NCBI GenBank assembly: GCA_029204225.1
Contig: CM055098.1
Coordinates: 56,246,537 to 56,310,536, forward strand
DNA from: Diphasiastrum complanatum
Taxonomy: Eukaryota > Streptophyta > Lycopodiopsida > Lycopodiales > Lycopodiaceae
DNA: 64,000 nt
Reading direction: 5' to 3'
Made by a program: the position numbers and the translations under genes. Shown here piece after piece: positions 31,530 to 47,078 of this stretch (position 1 is its first letter; each line of letters begins with the position of its first letter). The notes under the pieces were generated by a model. The model made no database searches. It saw only the letters and a program-made list of their open reading frames with translations, and had not been told where the DNA came from.

Positions 31530-32095
31530 AAGAGGGTTTTGAGGTATGTCAAAGGAACAAACTGCTATGGGATTGAGTACACAGATGATGGGAAGATTCA
31601 GCTTGGAGGCTTTACCGATTTGGATTGGGCTGGTGATAGGGATGATCGGAAGTCGACCACAGGTTAAACTTTCAACCTTGGTTCAGGGGCCATTTCTTGG
31701 TGCAACAAGAAACAGCCCACCGTTACCTTATCATCGACAAAGGCTGAGTACCGGGGGTAGCGGCGAAAGCTATCTGCGAGGCAATATGGCTTAGGAGACT
31801 TCTTGGGGAGGTGCAGATCCCACAGGATGGTCCTACTATTCTTTATTGTGATAGCCAAAGTTGTATCCAACTTGCCAAAACTCCTATGTACCATGCTCGT
31901 CCGAAGCATTTTGAGGTGGATCAACACTTCTTACGAGAGAAGATACAAAGGGGAGAAATTCAGCTCGAGTATTGTGATACCAACGATCAAGCAGCAAATA
32001 TCTTTACTAAGGCACTTAGTAGAGAAAAATGTGAAAAGTTTTGTAGCATGCTAGGTGTTGGTATGAACAAAATAGCCATTGAGGGAGGGTGTTGA
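31530..32095 (+). pseudogene. Copia RNase H
   Basis: The frame pieces read RVLRYVKGTNCYGIEYTDDG, DLDWAGDRDDRKST and SSTKAEYRG, then (31811-32095) ILYCDSQSCIQLAKTPMYHA and the ANIFTKALSREKCEKF end typical of copia Pol. Catalytic Asp and Glu positions are still readable. Several frame changes occur, and the reverse transcriptase that should precede it is deleted. Confidence 0.75.
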
Positions 32096-32330
32096 AATAA
32101 ATGCCTATTTTGCCCCTTAAGGCTTGTATACTTGTAACTTATAAGTTGTGCATAAGACATGGGGGTAAAACATTTATGTACATAGCACACCCCACTTGTG
32201 CTAATTAGGCAAATAATAACAAGTAGGTTGAGGAACCATGTGAGGTGAGCTAGAATTAGTATGACACCACCTCTATACATTACATGCTATATGTGGCCCT
32301 TTGTTTGGGGGGGGGATTTCCACGCCCTGT

Positions 32331-35122
<2,792 letters not shown>

Positions 35123-36529
35123 TGTTTTAAAGCTGACTCAGGTGCACCTAGTGTGCCCTGTAAGACTCTAAGGGGTGACGCTCCCTAAGGTCCCAGTGCA
35201 AGTTAGGACGTCAAGGACTGAGCCTCCGACCTGTGGTGAGCCAGTCAAGTAGTCACAAGTCATGAGCTAGCTCTGGAGCTCGAGTCATGGCCTAGTCAAA
35301 AAGCAGTTGATTCTGCCGTCGGGACAACTCCCGGGACCCATGTCCGGGAGCCAGACTGATTCTGCCAGGCTTGCCAAGCTTAATCAGCAAAATAAAAACT
35401 AAGTCCCAAAAAGCGTGCTTTACCAGAAAGCACTATGTTTCAGAATAGAGGGGGTGAGCCGAATCACAACAGAACTATAGGGGGAGTCCGGCAGACAGAA
35501 ACTTGGGCAGCTCAACCAGCGCCAGGAATCCAGTCGCCAGGCCTCAGATCCCTCTACCAGCACGAGCTAGGCACAATGCGCACGTGTTGGTGGCCCCGAG
35601 ACCGGTCAGTCTATGTATGAATGTAACCTCTTCCAAATCTAATAAAGTTGATTCTTGGGGATGATTACCATTTCGGTTTCGCCTTCGGGACTGGTCCAAG
35701 TGGAAGGACCCTTACTACAACCTTTTTGCGTCGCCGGTGCCTAAGGGTCCCTGTCATCGACATGGGGTTGGTCAGTTCTTTACGAGTGCGGAATTCCATT
35801 TGTTGTTGCTCACACTTGGGTATCTGTGCAAGTCTCACAGGGATGGCCATGTTTTGGGATTTGTCAGGACAACCGTTGCGCAAGGTGCTTCCCACAATGT
35901 AAGCACGGGTGTGTCCACGGTCGGGGTGGTCGGCAGAACGGGGGACTTGATGAGTCAAAGTGTTGTCCTCGAGGTGTAAGCACGGTCAGTTCTCGCAGTT
36001 CGGGCCTGGCGCTGTCTGCACGTAGGACGGATGAGGCAAAGTGTTGCCTAGGTAGGTGAAAGCACGGTCTGTACCTTGTGGAGTACGGGACGACATATTC
36101 GAACTGTACAGGTTAACCATTGATACAAAGATGCTGCTCGAATTCGGGTGTAAAGCACGGGTGGTTAGTTGCCGATGCGGGATAGCTGCCGATTGTTTAG
36201 CTATAAGGGCTATCGACCAAAAAGTGGTGGGGCTTGACTGAGGCAATGTGCTGCTTAATGGTGAAAGCACGGATGGTTGGATGGATGTTTCCCTGTGGGC
36301 TAATTCTGTGATAGATTTGTGTGGGCGCGGCTAGGCAAAGGTCCTACGTCCGGTCTCAAGGGGGATGTGACTTGAGAGGGATCCTCTGTTTAGCTTTGGT
36401 TGGTATGTTCGTTTGTGGTGTGCTTGCCTGGACCTGAATTATCCCTGACTACTTGTTTTGATCCAGGTGATCTGATCTAGTTGGGAGTTGTGAGAGGAGC
36501 TTACATTTATGAGTGGACGACACACAAGT

Positions 36530-37223
36530 ATGGAAAGGAACTTCCATGGGGCAACCCCCAAGACTGGTTCAAGATTGTTATTCTTATCAGGAAAGATTGC
36601 GGGGAGGAAGTCAGATTTCATGATCGACTCTGGAGCTTCACATAACTATATCTCAAGGAGCGTAGTGGAACAATTCAGCTTGCCGACCAGGAATTGTTAC
36701 ATCTACTCTCAAGGTAGAAACAGCGAAGGGAGCACTAGATGTAGACAAAGCGACATTGAACATCCCGGTGCATATTGGAAGATGGAAGGATAAACTTAAC
36801 TTTGTGATTTTAGAGATGGATGTCTTCGATGTGATTTTGGGCCTCCCTTGGTTAAATGAACACTGTATCGCAGTTTTGGGTAGGAGCTCAAACTTGGTCC
36901 TCTTGGATTACAAGGGACAAATCTGCATGACAAAAGCCCTGTTCGGAGGAAATGCTAAGGATACCGATATTGAACAAAATTTGGTTGCAGCATTAGCGAT
37001 GAAAATAATGGCGAAAGGGAAAAGGTCAAAGTGCTTTCTTTGCATCTACCGAGAAGTCCCAGAAGGGAAAAGCGTGCGACAAGAAAACTTGCCAAAAGAA
37101 GTGGCAGATCTGCTAGAAGAATTTAGCGATGTGTTTCCGGAGGAACTCCCAGCTAAGCTACCTCCTCGAAGACCAGTGGACCATAAAATTGAGTTGGTAC
37201 CAGGAACGGAGCCAACTTCATGA
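36530..37223 (+). pseudogene. Gypsy family 1 aspartic protease and linker
   Basis: FMIDSGASHNYISRSVVEQF contains an intact catalytic DSG. After a frame change (36756) the linker continues with FDVILGLPWLNEHCIAVLG, up to the start of reverse transcriptase (LPPRRPVDHKIELVPG). It ends at a TGA (37221-37223) where the 53-kb copy has CGA. A second TGA stands at 37266-37268. Confidence 0.8.
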
Positions 37224-37280
37224 GCACCCTACAGAATGTCACAAGAGGAGTTGGTGGAACTGAAATGACAACTTGGTGAA

Positions 37281-38186
37281 TTGATAGACAAAAGTTTTAT
37301 TAGACCTAGCGCTTCACCTTTTGGAGCCCTAGTGTTGTTCGTGGAAAAGGCGGACAAAACTCTTCGAATGTGTGTGGATTATCGCATGCTTAACAAGAGT
37401 ACCATCAAGAACAAGTACCCCATGCCTAGAATTGATGACCTATTCGACCAACTCAAACATGCCAAATACTTTAGCCGAATAGATCTCAAATCTGGATATC
37501 ATCAAATTCAAATAGCTAAAGGTGATGAGCACAAAACGGCGTTTCGAACGCGGTACGGGAGTCACGAGTTCCTAGTGATGCTATTCGGTCTAACAAACGC
37601 ACCAGCCACTTTTTGCACATTGATGAACAACATTTTTCAAGACTGTCTGGATGAATTTGTCATTGTGTACATCGATGACATATTAGTATTTAGCCGGATC
37701 CTTAAATATCACATTAAACATCTAAGGACAATTCTCCAACGACTGAGGAGGAACTGCTTGTTCGCGAAAAGAGAGAAATGTGAGTTTGTGGTGGAGAAAG
37801 TTGATTTTCTTGGACATGTTATAGGCCACGGACGGATTCGAATGGATCATAAGAAGATCAAGGCTATCTTGGATTGGCTAGCACCTAAAACTATTCATGG
37901 CATCAAATCCTTTGTGGGGCTATGTAATTTTTACAGGAGATTCATTGAGGCATTTAGCAAAATTGTGGCACCGTTGTTGGAGCAGACAAAGACTCATCTC
38001 AAAATGACATGGACACCGGAATGTGAAGCAACGTTCCAAGAACTAAAGCGACGGATCACTCAAGAACCCATTCTTGCCCTACCGAACTTTAGCAAACCAT
38101 TCGAAATACATACAGATGCGTCAAACTTTGCTATTGGGGCCGTACAAGCAGTGGAGCATTGGAGACATAGCATCATGACGTACTAG
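37281..38186 (+). pseudogene. Gypsy family 1 reverse transcriptase, RNase H truncated
   Basis: [53 protein letters not shown] and [10 protein letters not shown] (YIDD catalytic box) make a full reverse transcriptase core. RNase H begins [15 protein letters not shown] and is then cut. Two deletions around 38150-38170, relative to the 54.8-60.1 kb copy, remove most of RNase H and the zinc-finger N-terminus of integrase. Confidence 0.85.
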
Positions 38187-38203
38187 CCGCCGGACATCCA
38201 GGG

Positions 38204-39077
38204 GTGAATCGCATGTATGAACTTCTCAAGAGAGGCTTCTATCGGCCAGATATGTGGGCAGACATTGAATCCTATGTGCAAACATGTCCTACATGTCAAC
38301 AAGTGAAGGTGGAACCGCTAGCCCCAGCAGGACTACTCCAGCCATCACCAGTACCAGCATACCCTTGGGACTCAGTGAGCATGGATTTTATTGTTCAACT
38401 AACACGTTGCCAGGGTTTTGACTCAATTTATGTGGTGGTTGACCGTTTTTCAAAACAAGCTCACCTTTTACCAACTAAAAGTTCAGTGACAGCTGAAGAA
38501 GTGGCGAGGTTATTTTTCAAATGTGTCTTCAAATACCATGGCCTACCTAGAACGATTATTTCTGACCGAGACACCAAGTTCGTCGGAAAGTTTTTGGACT
38601 TGCCTATTTCACCTCGTGGGAACTGGATTGAATTTCAGCACTGCATATCACTCTCAAACAAATGGGCAAACGGAACAAGTCAATCGACAGATTGAACAAT
38701 ATTTATGAAATTACGTCGCTTGGGACCAATCTGATTGGGTCAACTACTTGGATATTCTCGAGTTTGCACATAACAACCAAGTGAACAGATCTACTGGACG
38801 GGCACCCTTCGAGATAAGCAATGGTCGGCTACCGATTGTTCCAAGCTCTTTTCTTACAGGTGTGCAAGAAACCCCAGTACCCACTGTAGAGGAATTCATC
38901 AATGAGTGGCACACAAAGCTGACAGAGGTGCAGTCATTTTTAGAGCAGTCCCAAAGAAGTATGGCAGCTGACGTGAACCCACATCGACGAGAACTGGAAT
39001 TTGAGGAAGGTGATCAAGTGTGGCTGAACACAAAGAACATTGCATTACCAAAAGGTTTCTCTCATAAGTTCGTTTGA
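38204..39077 (+). pseudogene. Gypsy family 1 integrase
   Basis: YVQTCPTCQQVKVEPLAPAG (zinc finger CC), SVSMDFIVQLTRCQGFDSIY (first Asp) and [13 protein letters not shown] (second Asp) are present; the Glu region is in another frame ([18 protein letters not shown]). The frame changes near 38600, and TGA stops lie at 38706-38708 and 39075-39077, both CGA in the 60-kb copy. Confidence 0.8.
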
Positions 39078-39259
39078 CCTTATGCGGGACCATATCATGT
39101 CACCAAGAAGATCAACCCAGTGGCTTACCGATTGGCGCTGCCATCCAGCTTGGATATACACAATGCGTTTCATATCTCATTACTCAAATGGTACAAACCA
39201 GATGAGTGATTTGATCGGCAACACGAACTTCGTCACCCACAACGACACTTGATGATACA

Positions 39260-39496
39260 AAGAGGCAGCTTGTACTTGAACAAATATTGACACATAGAAA
39301 GCGAACTGGTGTGCAACGTGAATATCTAGTGAAGTGGCTACGGGCTCCACTCATTGAGGCTTCTTGGGAGTATGAAGACAAACTTAAGGAGGGAGCCTCT
39401 GAAGTACTTGTAGATTATCTGCAGAAGAATCAATGCAATAGCTGTTTTCCCAGATCGGCACACAAAGCACTACCTGGCGGCATGCCTCCTGCATAA
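39260..39496 (+). pseudogene. Gypsy family 1 chromodomain
   Basis: ILTHRKRTGVQREYLVKWLR followed by APLIEASWEYEDKL is a CHD-type chromodomain at the C-terminus of Pol, with the aromatic positions Y, W and W present. The frame ends at a stop near the 3' UTR, about 240 bp before the LTR. Confidence 0.8.
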
Positions 39497-39740
39497 ACAC
39501 TCATGGCCAATTTTGAAGTTCAAGGAACTTCCAGGTATCTTTCTTAAGTTTGTCAATAAATCACTTGCAGCTTTACATAGGTTTTACGTAAGTGAACTTT
39601 ATCTACACTTTTCTTGTGCTACTGCCAATGTATCTTTTTACTTCAAAAGTTGTTAAGGCCGGTGAATTGAGCCCGTGCCATACGTCCTAGGTCTATTTTT
39701 GTCCTGATGAGGACATCAGCTTTTTCAAACGAGGGGAGGA

Positions 39741-40658
39741 TGTTGTAAAGCTGACTCAGGTGCACCTAGTGTGCCCTGTAAGACTCTAAGAGGTGGTGCT
39801 CCCTAAGGTCCCAGAGCAAGTTAGAACGTCAAGGACTGAGCCGCCGACCTGTGGTGAGCTAGTCAAGTAGTCACAAGTCATGAGCTAGCTCTGGAGCTCG
39901 AATCATGGCCTAGTCAGGAAGCAAGTTGATTCTGCCGTCGGAATGGCTCCCGGGACCCATGTCCTGGAGCCAGACTGATTCTGCCAGGCTTGCCAGGCTT
40001 AATCAGCAAAATAAAAACTAAGTCCCAAAAAGCGTGCTTTACCAGAAAGCACTATGTTTCAAACCAGAGGGGGTGCGCCGAATCACAGCAGAACTATAGG
40101 GGGAGTCCGGCAGACAGAAACTTGGGCAGCTCAACCAGCGCCAGGAATCTAGTCGCCAGGTCTCAGCTCCCTCTACCAGCACGAGCCAGGCACAATGCCC
40201 AGCATGTGTTGGTGGCCCCGAGACCGGTCAGTCTATGTATGAATGTAACCTCTTCCAAATCTAATAAAGTTGATCCTTGGGGATGATTACCATTTCGGTT
40301 TCGCCTCCGGGACTGGTCCAAGTGGAAGGACCCTTACTACAACCTTTTTGCGTCGCTGGCGCCTAAGGGTCCCTGTCATCGACATGGGGCTTGCCGCTAT
40401 GCCAATTGGTCAGTTTGGCGACCACTATGCCTTGGATTTCATGTGTGGCTTGTCTTTGCCTTTGGTTACCTTTTGGGGACGGATTCTGAGTTGGCTTTCG
40501 GGTTGGTTGAGATTCTAGTTTTCTTATGTCTGAATGGTTAAGCTTGTTACGTTTCTAAGTTGGCTTTTACGTAAGTGCATGATGGATGAATGTTAGACTT
40601 AAGCGTGTGTTGGGAAAACCGCTCAAGTCCCAGCGCCCTTTGAGGCGCCGGCGCAACA
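39741..40658 (+). repeat. 3' LTR of gypsy family 1 (918 bp)
   Basis: TGTTGTAAAGCTGACTCAGG to GCGCCGGCGCAACA, immediately after the polypurine tract. It has the same length as the LTR at 61594-62511 and differs at scattered positions only. An AATAAAG signal lies near 40262. Confidence 0.9.
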
Positions 40659-40989
40659 GGCCAACACGACAATATTCTCTCCGTACTGTGCCAAGAGATG
40701 CTCACGCACATTTGGTTGGACCAAGCTGTAGGGGATCACTCCCAAATGTAACTGTCAGGCCTAGTGACACCCAAGAAGTGGGCCTTCAGCCTCGTAAGAG
40801 CCCTCTCAAATCCACAATAGTAGCACCGTTGATGTCTGGCACTGCTCTGATGACTGTACCTACCCTCGAGCAAGTTGACCTCTGATCACAGTTCAAACAA
40901 CTTTGATGGCATGGTGAAACAAAAAAAGACCTAATCCCTAAAACCAACCCTGAACTCCTATCAATGGATCGTGAACCCTGGTATCTACA

Positions 40990-41831
40990 GCCTCCAAATA
41001 GGTTTTATAAGTAAAGAATATCCAGAATTCGGATGTCACATGAATAAGAGCATCTATGGTCTGAAACAAGCAGCCAGACAATGGTTTAAAAAGAAGGATG
41101 AAACACTATGTTTTTGAAGTTTCGAACCTTTGTTCGTTGAGTTGAATGTCTATATCAAACATGTCGCAGATGAAATTATCATTTTGGCTGTTTATGTAGA
41201 TGACAGCCAATACACCCTATCGAAGGCTGATTGGATCATTGTTGTATCTTGTAGACAACACCGGACCTAATATAGCATTTGCAGTATACAGGCTAAGCCA
41301 ATTCAATGAGAACCTAGGATTGTTGCATTGGAAGTTAGCAAAAAGAGTGGTGCAATATCTCCAAGAATCAAAAGACTATGGACTATGTTATTCGAAGAAA
41401 TCTAGATTTCGATTCGTATCTTATAGTGACGCAAGCTAGGCATCCATGAAGGATGATAGCAAAAGTATTTCAAGAGGTTCTATCTTAGCATTTGGCACAG
41501 CCATATTTTGGATAAGCAAGAAGCAGACAACAGTAGCTCAATCTTCGTGTGAGGCCGAATAAGTAGCAGTAGCTAAGATGGCAAACGATCTAACATGGAT
41601 CAAACAAATGTTGGAAGGATTAGATGAAAATATTTCTAAACCCTATGTTTTGCTTATGGATAACACTTCAACAATGTATCTTACAAAAGATCCTATATTT
41701 CATTCGAGAATGAAACACATAGCTATCAAGTATCATGTGGTTTGGGACTTAGTAAAAAAGAAGATACTTAAGCAATTGCATCACTGCGTCTTGATCGTCT
41801 ATGATAGATCCGACAACGGCCATTTGCTATA
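40990..41831 (+). pseudogene. Copia reverse transcriptase-RNase H fragment
   Basis: Frames at 40990-41230 read GFISKEYPEFGCHMNKSIYG, LKQAARQWF and VYVDD (catalytic box). The frame 41200-41439 reads PYRRLIGSLLYLVDNTGPNI and RFRFVSYSDAS, with the RNase H Asp. Past two stops, 41578-41832 reads MDNTSTMYLTKDPIFHSRMK and HIAIKYH. It is a decayed copia piece without LTRs, meeting an opposite-strand copia gag at about 41830. Confidence 0.7.
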
Positions 41832-42155
41832 GCAGGTTCTTGAATTGGTTGATGTGATTCTACAAAGAATCACCATTCGCCATCTTGAGCGAGTAAAATT
41901 TCTTCCTGAGATGTAGCTTGGAAGCAGGTTCTTGAATTGGTTGATGTGATTCTGCAAAGAATCACCGTTCGCCACCTTGAGCGAGTAAAATTTCTTCCTG
42001 AGATGTAGCTTGGAAGCTATATCTCGCACTTCATATAATGTGCTCAAAATGTCCCAGACTTCTTTGGATGTCTGGGCTTCGGATACATGGCCGATCTGAG
42101 TATCCAAAATGTTGAGGATGATTAGCGCGAAAGCTTTGCCATCTTCAGTGTCCAT
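41799..42155 (-). pseudogene. Copia gag N-terminal part, with internal tandem duplication
   Basis: IGHVSEAQTSKEVWDILSTL and SKLHLRKKFYSLKVANGDSL are the UBN2-like gag core of copia elements; W and the LRKKFY helix are well kept. A unit of about 90 bp is repeated at 41831-42017 (GCAGGTTCTTGAATTGGTTG occurs twice), so the HINQF part appears twice, once in another frame. Confidence 0.7.
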
Positions 42156-42458
42156 CTGACAATTGTTGCGTCATCAGCTTCGGGTTTCCTTTCTGCACCT
42201 ATAACAACGTCATACAATTCTTTAGCCATTAGCACTGTTTTCATCTTAAATTTTCACAGATGGTAATTGGCTCCATCAAGCTTGTCCATAATAGGACTAG
42301 CTTTTCCTTGGGAATCCATGTGGAAGATTAGTTTAGGTGATAGGAAAAATTATCAATGACTTAAGTATGAAAATCTGGTGTGAAATTACAGAACAAGAAG
42401 TCTATCGGCTGGTAGAGTCTTGTTACTGTGGAAGCTTATCAGGCTATAGAGAATAGCT

Positions 42459-43750
42459 CTCAGATACCATGTTGGAGAAAGAGGGTGTGTGAGAGAAATG
42501 AGAACAACTCGAAGAGAAACGAACACTAATGGAAAGTGTTCATGCGCAGCGGAATGAGCTTTTTCACTCTTTCTCTAAAGCATGACTATGCTTATCAGAT
42601 TCGAACAGAACATTAGTGAAAGAAATCACGTTTGATCTTATTACGTAGCCAAACATTAAGCATGAAGACATCAGAATGATAATTTGTCGTGAACAGCTAG
42701 ACTGATTGTCAGTCGCGAAAGACAAGACTAAATATTAGTCACGAACAACTAGACTAATAATTATTCGCTAAGAACAGACTACAAAATTTAGGAATAAGAG
42801 AGTCAGACAAAATGTAGAAAAGCATTGCAAAATTGATGCAAATCTAAACGCAGAACAAACAGAGTTGTATCAGATTAAGTATAGTGAAATATACCGGTCA
42901 ATAATGTAGGTGAGCACAAGACAATAGCAGACGAAATCGCGTGCTTCACAAAACTAATCCAATTTGTAAAAAAAATTTAACCTATTACTGACAATACAAA
43001 GAATCAATGCGCGAAAGCATCTACTTCATCCATCTCTGATATACTTATGATACATGCTATATTTTACACACACTCAATTATTGTTGTTTGAATACACAGA
43101 TGCTAGTTAATATATATACTAATTTTTACAGGTGTGCAGATGAAGAAAGTACAAAGTGGATGTGTTGTTTGTGGGAGATCGTGGGTGGCTGATGTCGTTG
43201 TCAAATCTGATTGCACAACGCATGGGATGAGCATGAGAAGGTCGCGACATCAGCATTCGCTGAAATGAACGTTGATGAAAATGTGAAAAATGCGACACTC
43301 TGACAAATGCCTTAAAATTTGATTTATAGGGTACTTTCACTTTTCCATTAGGGCACCTTCGGCATTTGTAGGACAGTGTCGTCTTTTTCGCCTGTCACAA
43401 ATCATGTGTAAAAAGACAGTGTCACCTTTTTTCGCCTGTGGAAATTTACTTGTATATATGCAAACAGTCACGTTTTTTGCCTGTCTTATTTTACATGTAA
43501 ATATGCAGACCTATGCGACAACATGAGTAAAAATGCAGCAGCATGAATGGAGGCAGATTAACATAGGATTTAGGAGAGTAGAGGAAATAAATCCAACAAT
43601 TTTCATGGTGATTTTGTCTGATAATGGATTCTGCACTATGTGCGGATTTGTAGTTAACATTAATCAGTGTTAATTGAATTATGCAGTGGTTTAGAGTCTC
43701 CTTTCTCAAAACTCAAGAGTAACAAAGTTTATCTTGGCTATTGAGGGACA
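42459..43750 (-). repeat. Primer site and 1.28-kb LTR of a minus-strand copia element
   Basis: Complement of a tRNA-iMet primer site with one change (CTCAGATACCA) at 42460-42470, directly followed by TGTTGGAGAAAG. The other end is proposed at GAGGGACA (43750), which gives TG...CA ends. The outer 150 bp (43600-43749) occurs in inverted orientation at 63704-63855, which supports the border. The gag at 42155 is the start of its coding part. Confidence 0.55.
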
Positions 43751-46640
43751 AGATAGTACATTGTAAGAAGTATCAGAACAATCGCTTGGCCTTGAGAAAT
43801 ATGATGAATTGACTAAGTTGAGACCTGATCCACAGTGCCTAGGCCATGCTTGATCTTATCACTGAATTAGTGGTTGTGAAAATATAGCCTATTTTGGCAA
43901 ATCTAGCCATGTAGAACTTTGTAAATATTGTGTATAATTGGGTTCCACACATGAAGGCCAAGATGCCATGTGGCAACCCACTTTAATGTATGTTAGGTCA
44001 AGTCAAGAGAGTTGGTCATGTCTATTTGGTGGTCATCCCTACTTTATTAGGACCTACACCTTAGTTTAAGGTGAAAATTTGACCAACTAGCTACCTACCA
44101 AGCATAACTCAGGATCTAGGCTAGGGTTTCATTTTAGGGCAAGAAGAGTGAGTTAACTTCCTTATTACATGCTGGAAATCCACCTAACTTGAAGAAGGAA
44201 GTCGAATTTGCTATGTATTCCAAGCTCTCATAGTGAGAAGATAAAATATTTTTGGAGCTCATTGGCAATCTCAAGCTAGTTCACTATGTACATTAAGTTT
44301 TTGTGATCCAAATGAAACCAAATCAATTTCTACTTGTTTCTCAGCTTGAAGGCCGTCTATAGTACACATGTGTGAGCTCGGATTTCAATGTTGATCAATG
44401 CTTTTGATTGTTAATGCTTGTTGTTTGTCAAATCACCAATCTAGATCAACTTTTTTGTGTCTAGTTTTTTGATAGATTGTTAGGCAAGCATCCAATCACT
44501 CTTGTGGATCTTTTGTAGATCCATTTATGGTCCTAAAATATTGTACTTTCACAGTGGTTAATAGCTCAGAGTTCTTTTACTCTCACTCAAAATCTGAAAC
44601 CTATGGTTGAGAATTCTATATTATTCTCTGGAGTTTGTTCTATCTTATACAAAACCTATGGTGGTATTGGCTGCCTGTTGTGAATATCTTTCGATAACGA
44701 GTTTGTTTTCACCTTCATTATGACATTTCACTGAATATCACTGCTAAATCCTAAATTTCTCCAATAATGATAGAATATCCCTACTATGTGCTCTCTTCAT
44801 GGGGAATGACACTCGTTATACTACAATTTACTGCATTTCTGTGTAAGCTTGGGTGAAGACTGTTTTTTGCCTATCCAAGCAGTCATTATGCCAAATTTGC
44901 TAGAGCCCGTTTTTGAAAGCTCTAATTCTAAAACTGAGGGAGAAGAATGTCCAACAATTCTTGCTTCCCTGCTCTCAATTTATTTCTCAAATTTCTTGAC
45001 TCAGCAAGTTGTGTGGATCCCAGTCTATGTGCTATTGCTATACATCTTCTCTGTTTGAAGGACTATTTCTTGTTTTAGAAGATGAATCTTGGATTGTCGA
45101 AGAAATATATGAGGTGACAGAGGCACACTCACAGAAATCTATATTTACCTCTAAGAGAAAGAAGCAGTCCTATACAGATATTAAGCAAGTTTGTGTGCAG
45201 ACTGTCAATTATCCCGATATTCAAAAGATTTAAGAAAGACGGATGTAGACTTGATTTATCTACTATTCTATCAGTATTATAAGCCACCATAAAGACTAAA
45301 AAACGTTTTTCTTTTGTTGTTTTTCATTTTTTTTGTAGCTTTGTTAAATTTAATTAAAGTTTGTAAATGTGTTCAGTTCTTGTTATGTGGAGATTGAAGG
45401 TCCTTTGTCATGTTGATAAAATTCTGGTTTTATGTAAGCAATCATTGATCCATGCTTTTCCATAATTTAGTTCTTTTTTGTTTTTCTTTCTCTATTTGCA
45501 TTCTTTTGGTTCTTTACAAGATCTTTATCCTCAATAAAAAGCCTATGCCGACGCTGTGATGTTGTCCAAGAAACTATGTTGGCTGGTTTATACTGATTTT
45601 TCGATTTACGAAGAGACTAACATGGATTGTTCTGCAAAGATAGGAGCTGCTATGGCTGGTCATGACAGCCGACTTTATTGCAAGCTGATTATTTCTTTGT
45701 TGAAGAATGTTCACAAAGTTTTGGTAATGATCGAGGACTGCTGACCTGCTCAATGCCCTTTTTTCTTTTCAAGGTGCTGCTATGGTTGTATACTTCAAAA
45801 TGTGACAAAGTTACTGATATCCAGATATTCTATTATCTTTATTGAAGACTGTACAACACGAATTGGTCTTTACCATGTCCAATTTTATTCAAACTTCAAT
45901 AGTGTTTTTTCTTAGTGCTTGCGAGGTCGCTGCGCAATTGAGGAGGGAGACATGTGATAACATGGTTATTTCATTTTACTGATTAATGAACTATCTAATG
46001 AGCTATTTAGAGAACTGTCTAATTAATTGTCTAATTATTTAAGACAGTAAAGTACCTAAAGCTATTTTCCAAGACTTTAATTGTCCATATTATTATATAA
46101 GCCAAAGCTTAGCATCTGTTTTTTAAGACAACTTGTGTTAAGATTACAACCTTTTCTTTCAAAGGCATGTCGAACCTTCTTTACGAGTCTTAAGGCATAT
46201 TCAAAAATTTGAGTTGGGCGATATGCAAACCACTATGTGGACATTATATTCATGGGAAGCAAGTTATTCAAAAGTGTTTCACCTTACCGAACTGGCCATG
46301 CCTTTATATAGACCAAAGACCTACGAATTGTCGGGCTATTAAATGGTTTGCTCATTTCGAACGACCTCATCAATTTCCATTATTTGAAGGCTGACGACAT
46401 TTGAATAATCGAAAGGCATTTATGAAGAAGTTTTAAGGTCAAACTCCTTGTATGTTGACCACACAAATGTGGAACGTTCGAACTTATTTCTATTGAAGGT
46501 CAACTTCTTGAGGTCCAAAGGCTAACTTCATTGAAGGGCATAATGACAAGTCAATGGGCATCCAAATGACTACTTTGTTTCAAATGTAACAAATGCATAG
46601 ATCTAGACTCCCGTGACAAGGTAACATGCAAGCCCACACA
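43751..46640. other. AT-rich region, nothing recognised
   Basis: The small plus-strand frames at 44849-45233 and 45556-45744 are protein-like in places (DESWIVEEIYEVTEAHSQKS) but match no family I know. No LTR, tandem repeat or RNA gene is evident. Confidence 0.4.
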
Positions 46641-47078
46641 CACTCATGCAAACCAGCACAAATGATAAAGCGTCAAATACATGACCATGGCCTGTCCATA
46701 AGTGGTATCCTGTCGTACCAACACCTGTGCCACTCGTAGATCCGCTGCTACACCACTGGTCTCCAAATCAGATCCTCTCGATCATGGCTTGCACCTGTAA
46801 CCAAGATGCCCTCATGTCCAAGTATATCACATAGATGTCGTCATACATCATCCAAAGATCTCTCACAATCTGCTGAGCGCTCCAAGCCTCATCTCTGATG
46901 TATCTCTCAAACAAAGCCATGCTCCAAGCTGCTTTGCCCTGACATCATGTCCTATAAGCCCCGAAAGCTGATTCCCATCCATTTCTCATGCTCCAAGCAC
47001 AAGAGTCTACCAAGGACTCAATGAATGAATGCATGCAAACCTCACCATAGGCTATACCTGAGTAGCTCGCCCAGCTTC
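46641..47078 (-). other. Possible coding remnant next to the copia insertion
   Basis: A minus-strand frame near 46930-46780 reads ALFERYIRDEAWSAQQIVRD followed by LWMMYDDIYVIYLD, which has normal protein composition but no recognised family. It is cut by the copia LTR at 47079. It may be a piece of a host gene or of another transposon. Confidence 0.25.

Larger units (their letters stand above)
29035..32330 (+). mobile_element. Ty1/copia retrotransposon, plus strand, 5'-truncated and RT-deleted
   Basis: gag, protease remnant, integrase, a short scrap of reverse transcriptase, RNase H, polypurine tract (TTGAGGGAGGG, 32079-32089) and the start of an LTR (TGTTGAAATAAATGCC from 32090). No 5' LTR is seen. 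The integrase-before-RT order identifies Ty1/copia. Most of the reverse transcriptase is missing between KLKKALCGLKQAPRAWYS (about 31450-31500) and RVLRYVKGTN (about 31530). The outer ends are approximate. Confidence 0.7.
35123..40658 (+). mobile_element. Ty3/gypsy chromovirus family 1, pol-bearing copy with gag deleted
   Basis: A partial 5' LTR (35123 to about 35775) and leader (about 35835-36480, matching 1260-1800) are followed directly by protease, reverse transcriptase, a deleted RNase H, integrase, chromodomain, polypurine tract (AACGAGGGGAGGA, 39728-39740) and a 918-bp 3' LTR. The 5' LTR end and primer site are replaced by about 60 bp of unrelated sequence, and gag is missing. Four in-frame stops relative to the 53-62 kb copy are noted under the coding parts. 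Confidence 0.8.
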
